Source of the DNA: Dissophora ornata
Taxonomy: Eukaryota; Mortierellomycota; Mortierellomycetes; Mortierellales; Mortierellaceae
Assembly: GCA_025201705.1 (NCBI GenBank)
Contig: MU617527.1
Location: 1 to 11,394, forward strand
DNA length: 11,394 bases
Reading direction: 5' to 3'
Below are positions 9,378 to 11,394 of this stretch, piece after piece (positions within the stretch are counted from its first letter, which is position 1; every line of letters begins with the position of its first letter). Position numbers and translations under genes: made by a program. The notes below the pieces were generated by a model. That model was not told the DNA's origin, did no database searches, and saw only the letters and a program-made list of their open reading frames with translations.

Positions 9378-10001
9378 GGGTTTGGTCCAACTTGCCACTC
9401 TGAGAAACTGGGCAATGAAAGATATGGTGCCTATGCACCGAACAAAACCAGGGCTCAAAGTGAATTGGAGAGGACCAACACGGTTATAAGAGGTGAATCG
9501 ACGACACTTTCCGGTCCCCTATCTTTAGTGCGAATCCAAAGTTTTGTCCCGGGACATAGGATGCCTCCCAAATACCATTCATTGCATCATGCAAGGCGAC
9601 AGTCAGGGCAGAGTGCGCAATGAACGTGTTACCATAGAATGAGTTGTGTGGCATGCAAGAGCTGCCATGGCGGTGGTGGCCTCAGGTACAGCTATTCCTG
9701 CAAAAAGAGAAACAAGAAAAATTATACTCATGTTTCCTCCTAATGACATACGAGGTGGTTATTGTTATTTTGGTATTTAAACACGTATCGATGGAACTTT
9801 TGCGAGTCAATGTCAAACATTGTGACATGCGAATGATGTAGACGTTTGAGATGCGTGCACGGATGCAACAAACACAGTATTTTGAGGAGCTCGAACTGTA
9901 ATTGAGTTAAACAATTTTAACACCGACGATCGCCAGGACAAACGAACGCATTTAGGCAGACAAAACAAGCCTTCAAAAGACGCCGGACGACAACGGAGAC
10001 C
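9378..10001. other. Intergenic stretch after the transporter
   Basis: No gene is firmly supported. A short hairpin GGTGC-CTAT-GCACC lies near 9435-9448, and a 10-base palindrome GTCCCGGGAC lies at 9546-9555. A 56-residue minus-strand frame at 9484-9654 reads like protein but has no recognised domain; it is listed separately. Confidence 0.4.
9484..9654 (-). pseudogene. Possible coding remnant or small exon, 56 aa
   Basis: The minus strand has an ATG at 9654 and a TAA at 9486-9484. The peptide includes FIAHSALTVALHDAMN and GIWEASYVPGQNFGFALK, with a mixed composition and no low complexity. Upstream, the frame closes at a TGA about 20 bases before the ATG, while a good pyrimidine tract and TTTTTGCAG acceptor-like site lie some 50 bases upstream. 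It could be a last exon, a decayed gene fragment or chance. I recognise no family. Confidence 0.2.
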
Positions 10002-10205
10002 ATGTATTCCACCGCCCAGCTGATGCGTGCTACATGCACACGGCGTTTGTCACTCTCGGCCTCGTTTACCACCATTGTAAAGGGCGCAAAACGCCACAGT
10101 GGTCACATACGCGTGCAAGGCCTATTTATTCATTGGTTCCATTGTTCGCGCCTTTTTCTTCTCTCTCCTCAACCTTCCCTTGTCAATGATGCGCGTTCAC
10201 CGTGA
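10002..10205 (+). CDS. Uncertain: start resembling a mitochondrial presequence, 67 aa or first exon
   Basis: The ATG at 10002 is in reasonable context (GGAGACCATGT). The first 37 residues contain Arg, Lys, Ser and Thr but no Asp or Glu (for example RATCTRRLSLSASFTT and KGAKRHSGHIR); the first acidic residue is Asp63. This is the composition of a mitochondrial targeting sequence. Beyond residue 40 the frame becomes less protein-like, and no clear donor/acceptor pair to a further exon was found (GTAAAG at about 10077 is one weak donor). It may be exon 1 of a small nuclear-encoded mitochondrial protein, a gene interrupted downstream, or chance. Confidence 0.25.
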   Translation: MYSTAQLMRATCTRRLSLSASFTTIVKGAKRHSGHIRVQGLFIHWFHCSRLFLLSPQPSLVNDARSP

Positions 10206-10301
10206 GAATGACGACAAGGCCAGACACATGAGACAGGGCTCTCCGGGCTGCTCATGAACCTCACCTATTCGCCAAGACGATCAATACACAGTCGGTTCAT
10301 G

Positions 10302-10681
10302 TCATCGCACACCCATGGTTCGAGACTTGAACCGATAGAACTGATACAGATCGTACCGCCTACAAATGTCCTGAGGCGAAGAAAAGACGGAAGGGTAGCC
10401 AGTGTCGTTTCGTATGCCATCCTTCAGAGTTAGGTCAACCGCCTCCATAGTAGAGGCATGGTTCAGCAAGGCTTGTGTGGTCAGAGGATCACACGCCCTA
10501 AACCGGAATCCAAAAACCCGGTAATGTCTTTGCTTGCCAACGTGGTACACTAACATGTAATAACCCGCTCTATCTAATGTCTTCTCGAAATAAGATGCAG
10601 TAAGTCGGTTTCTCTTCCTATGATGGTAAGATGGACTGTGCAGAACACGCCGCGAGAAGGTCGCAAGCCGTGGTGTTCCTG
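10302..10681 (-). CDS. Unrecognised protein, terminal exon (partial), about 126 codons
   Basis: The exon is read from 10681 down to a TGA at 10304-10302 and encodes about 125 residues. The C-terminal half is protein-like: GYYMLVYHVGKQRHYRVFGF, then a block ending TLKDGIRND, then SPQDICRRYDLYQFYRFKS. It is rich in Arg, Tyr and Phe, with no membrane segment. Just upstream on the sense strand are TACTAAC (10708-10702) and a TAG acceptor (10683-10682), a strong intron end. A donor GTATTTA at 10840 gives matching phase (CTTG|CA) and a Ser/Thr-rich upstream exon, but no ATG was found there. Against this, a TATA-like ATATAAATAA at 10767-10776 would place the transcript start too close to that acceptor. 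It may be a 5'-truncated gene or one whose first exon was displaced by the repeats at 10891-11218. I do not recognise the family. Confidence 0.45.
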
Positions 10682-10708
10682 CTATGTTAACAAGAAGACA
10701 TGTTAGTA
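10682..10708 (-). other. Branch point and 3' splice site of the unrecognised gene
   Basis: On the minus strand TACTAAC is followed 19 bases later by AACATAG, with a short pyrimidine-rich spacer. This is the consensus lariat branch sequence at the normal distance from an acceptor. An alternative acceptor CAG lies three bases further on. Confidence 0.6.
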
Positions 10709-10890
10709 CCACTATTTGCTGGCGACATTCTATCAATTCTATCCACTCCAGTTACTCTCTTTCTCTTTATTTATATGTCTGCGAGGCTATGTACTTCTAG
10801 TCTACCAGACTCTCTGCCAGCTCATTCGATAAATAAATACCAAGTGAGCTGCCCAGGGTGCACGACGAGGACGTGGTCTGGCTATTCGCA

Positions 10891-11033
10891 CCCCGTTATT
10901 CGTTTTGAGATTTTATAGAGGTCAAAAGAAAACGCACAAAGGCAAAAATAAACACCTCTCTTCCCGTTTTTTGTTTTTTTGCGTAGGACAACAAAAAAAT
11001 GGGGGCCAAAAAACTCAAAACCCAGACTGTATC
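10891..11033. repeat. Direct repeat, copy A
   Basis: About 143 bases starting CCCCGTTATT and ending GACTGTATC, matching copy B at 11073-11218 with roughly a dozen substitutions and a 3-base length difference (about 92% identical by eye). It contains TTTTATAGAGGTCAAAAG, a T-rich tract ending GCGTAG, and GACAACAAAAAAATGGGGG. The ATG at 10999 opens ten codons (MGAKKLKTQT) before a GTATCG donor-like site at 11029, and homology with copy B stops right after it. In unspliced frame a stop follows at about codon 34. Confidence 0.9.
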
Positions 11034-11072
11034 GATCCTGGCCCTTTCCCTTTCTCACCTCTTTTTCTCTCC

Positions 11073-11218
11073 CCCCGTTATTTGTTTCGAGTTTTTATAG
11101 AGGTCAAAAGAAAACGCGCAAAGGCAAAAACAATAAGCACCTCTCTTCCCGTTTTTTGTTTTTTTGTATAGGACAACAAAAAAATGGGGTCCAAAAAACT
11201 CAAAACCCGGACTGTATC
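11073..11218. repeat. Direct repeat, copy B
   Basis: Second copy, offset from copy A by about 182 bases and separated from it by a CT-rich spacer. The ATG at 11184 opens MGSKKLKTRT, followed by GTATCT at 11214. The two differences within the ten codons both change the amino acid (Ala/Ser and Gln/Arg), so coding selection is not shown. After the copy the sequence is CT-rich to the end, so any further exon lies outside the window. Confidence 0.9.
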
Positions 11219-11307
11219 TCCACCGCCTCTATTCCTCTTGCTCTTTCCCTCTTCTCCTCTTCTCCTCTTTTCATTTCCCCCCTCTCCCCTTCCCTTCCCT
11301 TTTTTTT

Positions 11308-11394
<87 letters not shown>
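11219..11394. repeat. Pyrimidine tract ending in an 85-base T run
   Basis: From 11274 on there are only C and T, and 11310-11394 is T alone. The run reaches the last base, which suggests an assembly edge in low-complexity DNA. It continues the CT-rich spacer type also seen between copies A and B. Confidence 0.95.

Noticed and set aside
11274..11394. T run as the tail of a LINE or SINE
   Set aside because: A minus-strand element would have its A tail at the low-coordinate end, and no reverse transcriptase, RNA polymerase III boxes or target-site duplication are visible.
1..11394. CRISPR arrays, bacterial operons, rRNA genes, telomere repeats
   Set aside because: None seen; the spliced eukaryotic genes make prokaryotic systems implausible here, and no TTAGGG-type arrays occur at either edge.

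Overview
The window looks like nuclear DNA of a filamentous fungus, most likely an early-diverging one (Mortierellomycotina or a wider Mucoromycota relative). Genes carry several short introns (about 90-480 bases) with GTAAGT-type donors and pyrimidine-rich acceptors. Flanks are CT-rich, and polyadenylation signals are of the AATAAA type. The three clear proteins are eukaryotic housekeeping families. The taxon is an inference from gene style and protein flavour, not a database result.

Layout. Positions 1-910 hold no gene I can support. Positions 911-2868 (minus) encode a complete 3-exon UDP-glucose 6-dehydrogenase of 464 aa. A promoter with a TATA-like box, an adjoining 21-base T tract (sense strand) and a CCAAT box precedes it at 2970-3080. 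Positions 3130-4368 are gene-poor. Positions 4502-5965 (minus) encode a complete 6-exon PEX11 peroxisomal membrane protein of 237 aa, including a 12-base microexon. Positions 5966-7209 are the shared 5' region between PEX11 and the divergent gene at 7210-9182 (plus), a 3-exon, 514-aa vacuolar-type amino acid transporter of the AVT5/6/7 (SLC38-like) group. Positions 9183-10300 are mostly non-coding, with two weak candidates. Positions 10302-10681 (minus) carry the last exon of an unrecognised gene, marked by a textbook TACTAAC branch point. Positions 10891-11218 hold two ~145-base direct repeats, each with an ATG in the same position, and the window ends in an 85-base T run that looks like a contig edge.

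How the genes work together. UGDH makes UDP-glucuronate for glucuronic-acid wall polymers, PEX11 divides peroxisomes (the site of fatty-acid beta-oxidation) and the AVT protein moves amino acids across the vacuolar membrane. All three are plausible in an oleaginous, glucuronan-walled mould, but nothing shows that they form a cluster or pathway. I see no evidence of a new multi-gene system. The most interesting items are the terminal repeat pair, the orphan minus-strand exon, the PEX11 microexon, and a sorting-signal/His-rich tail on the transporter.
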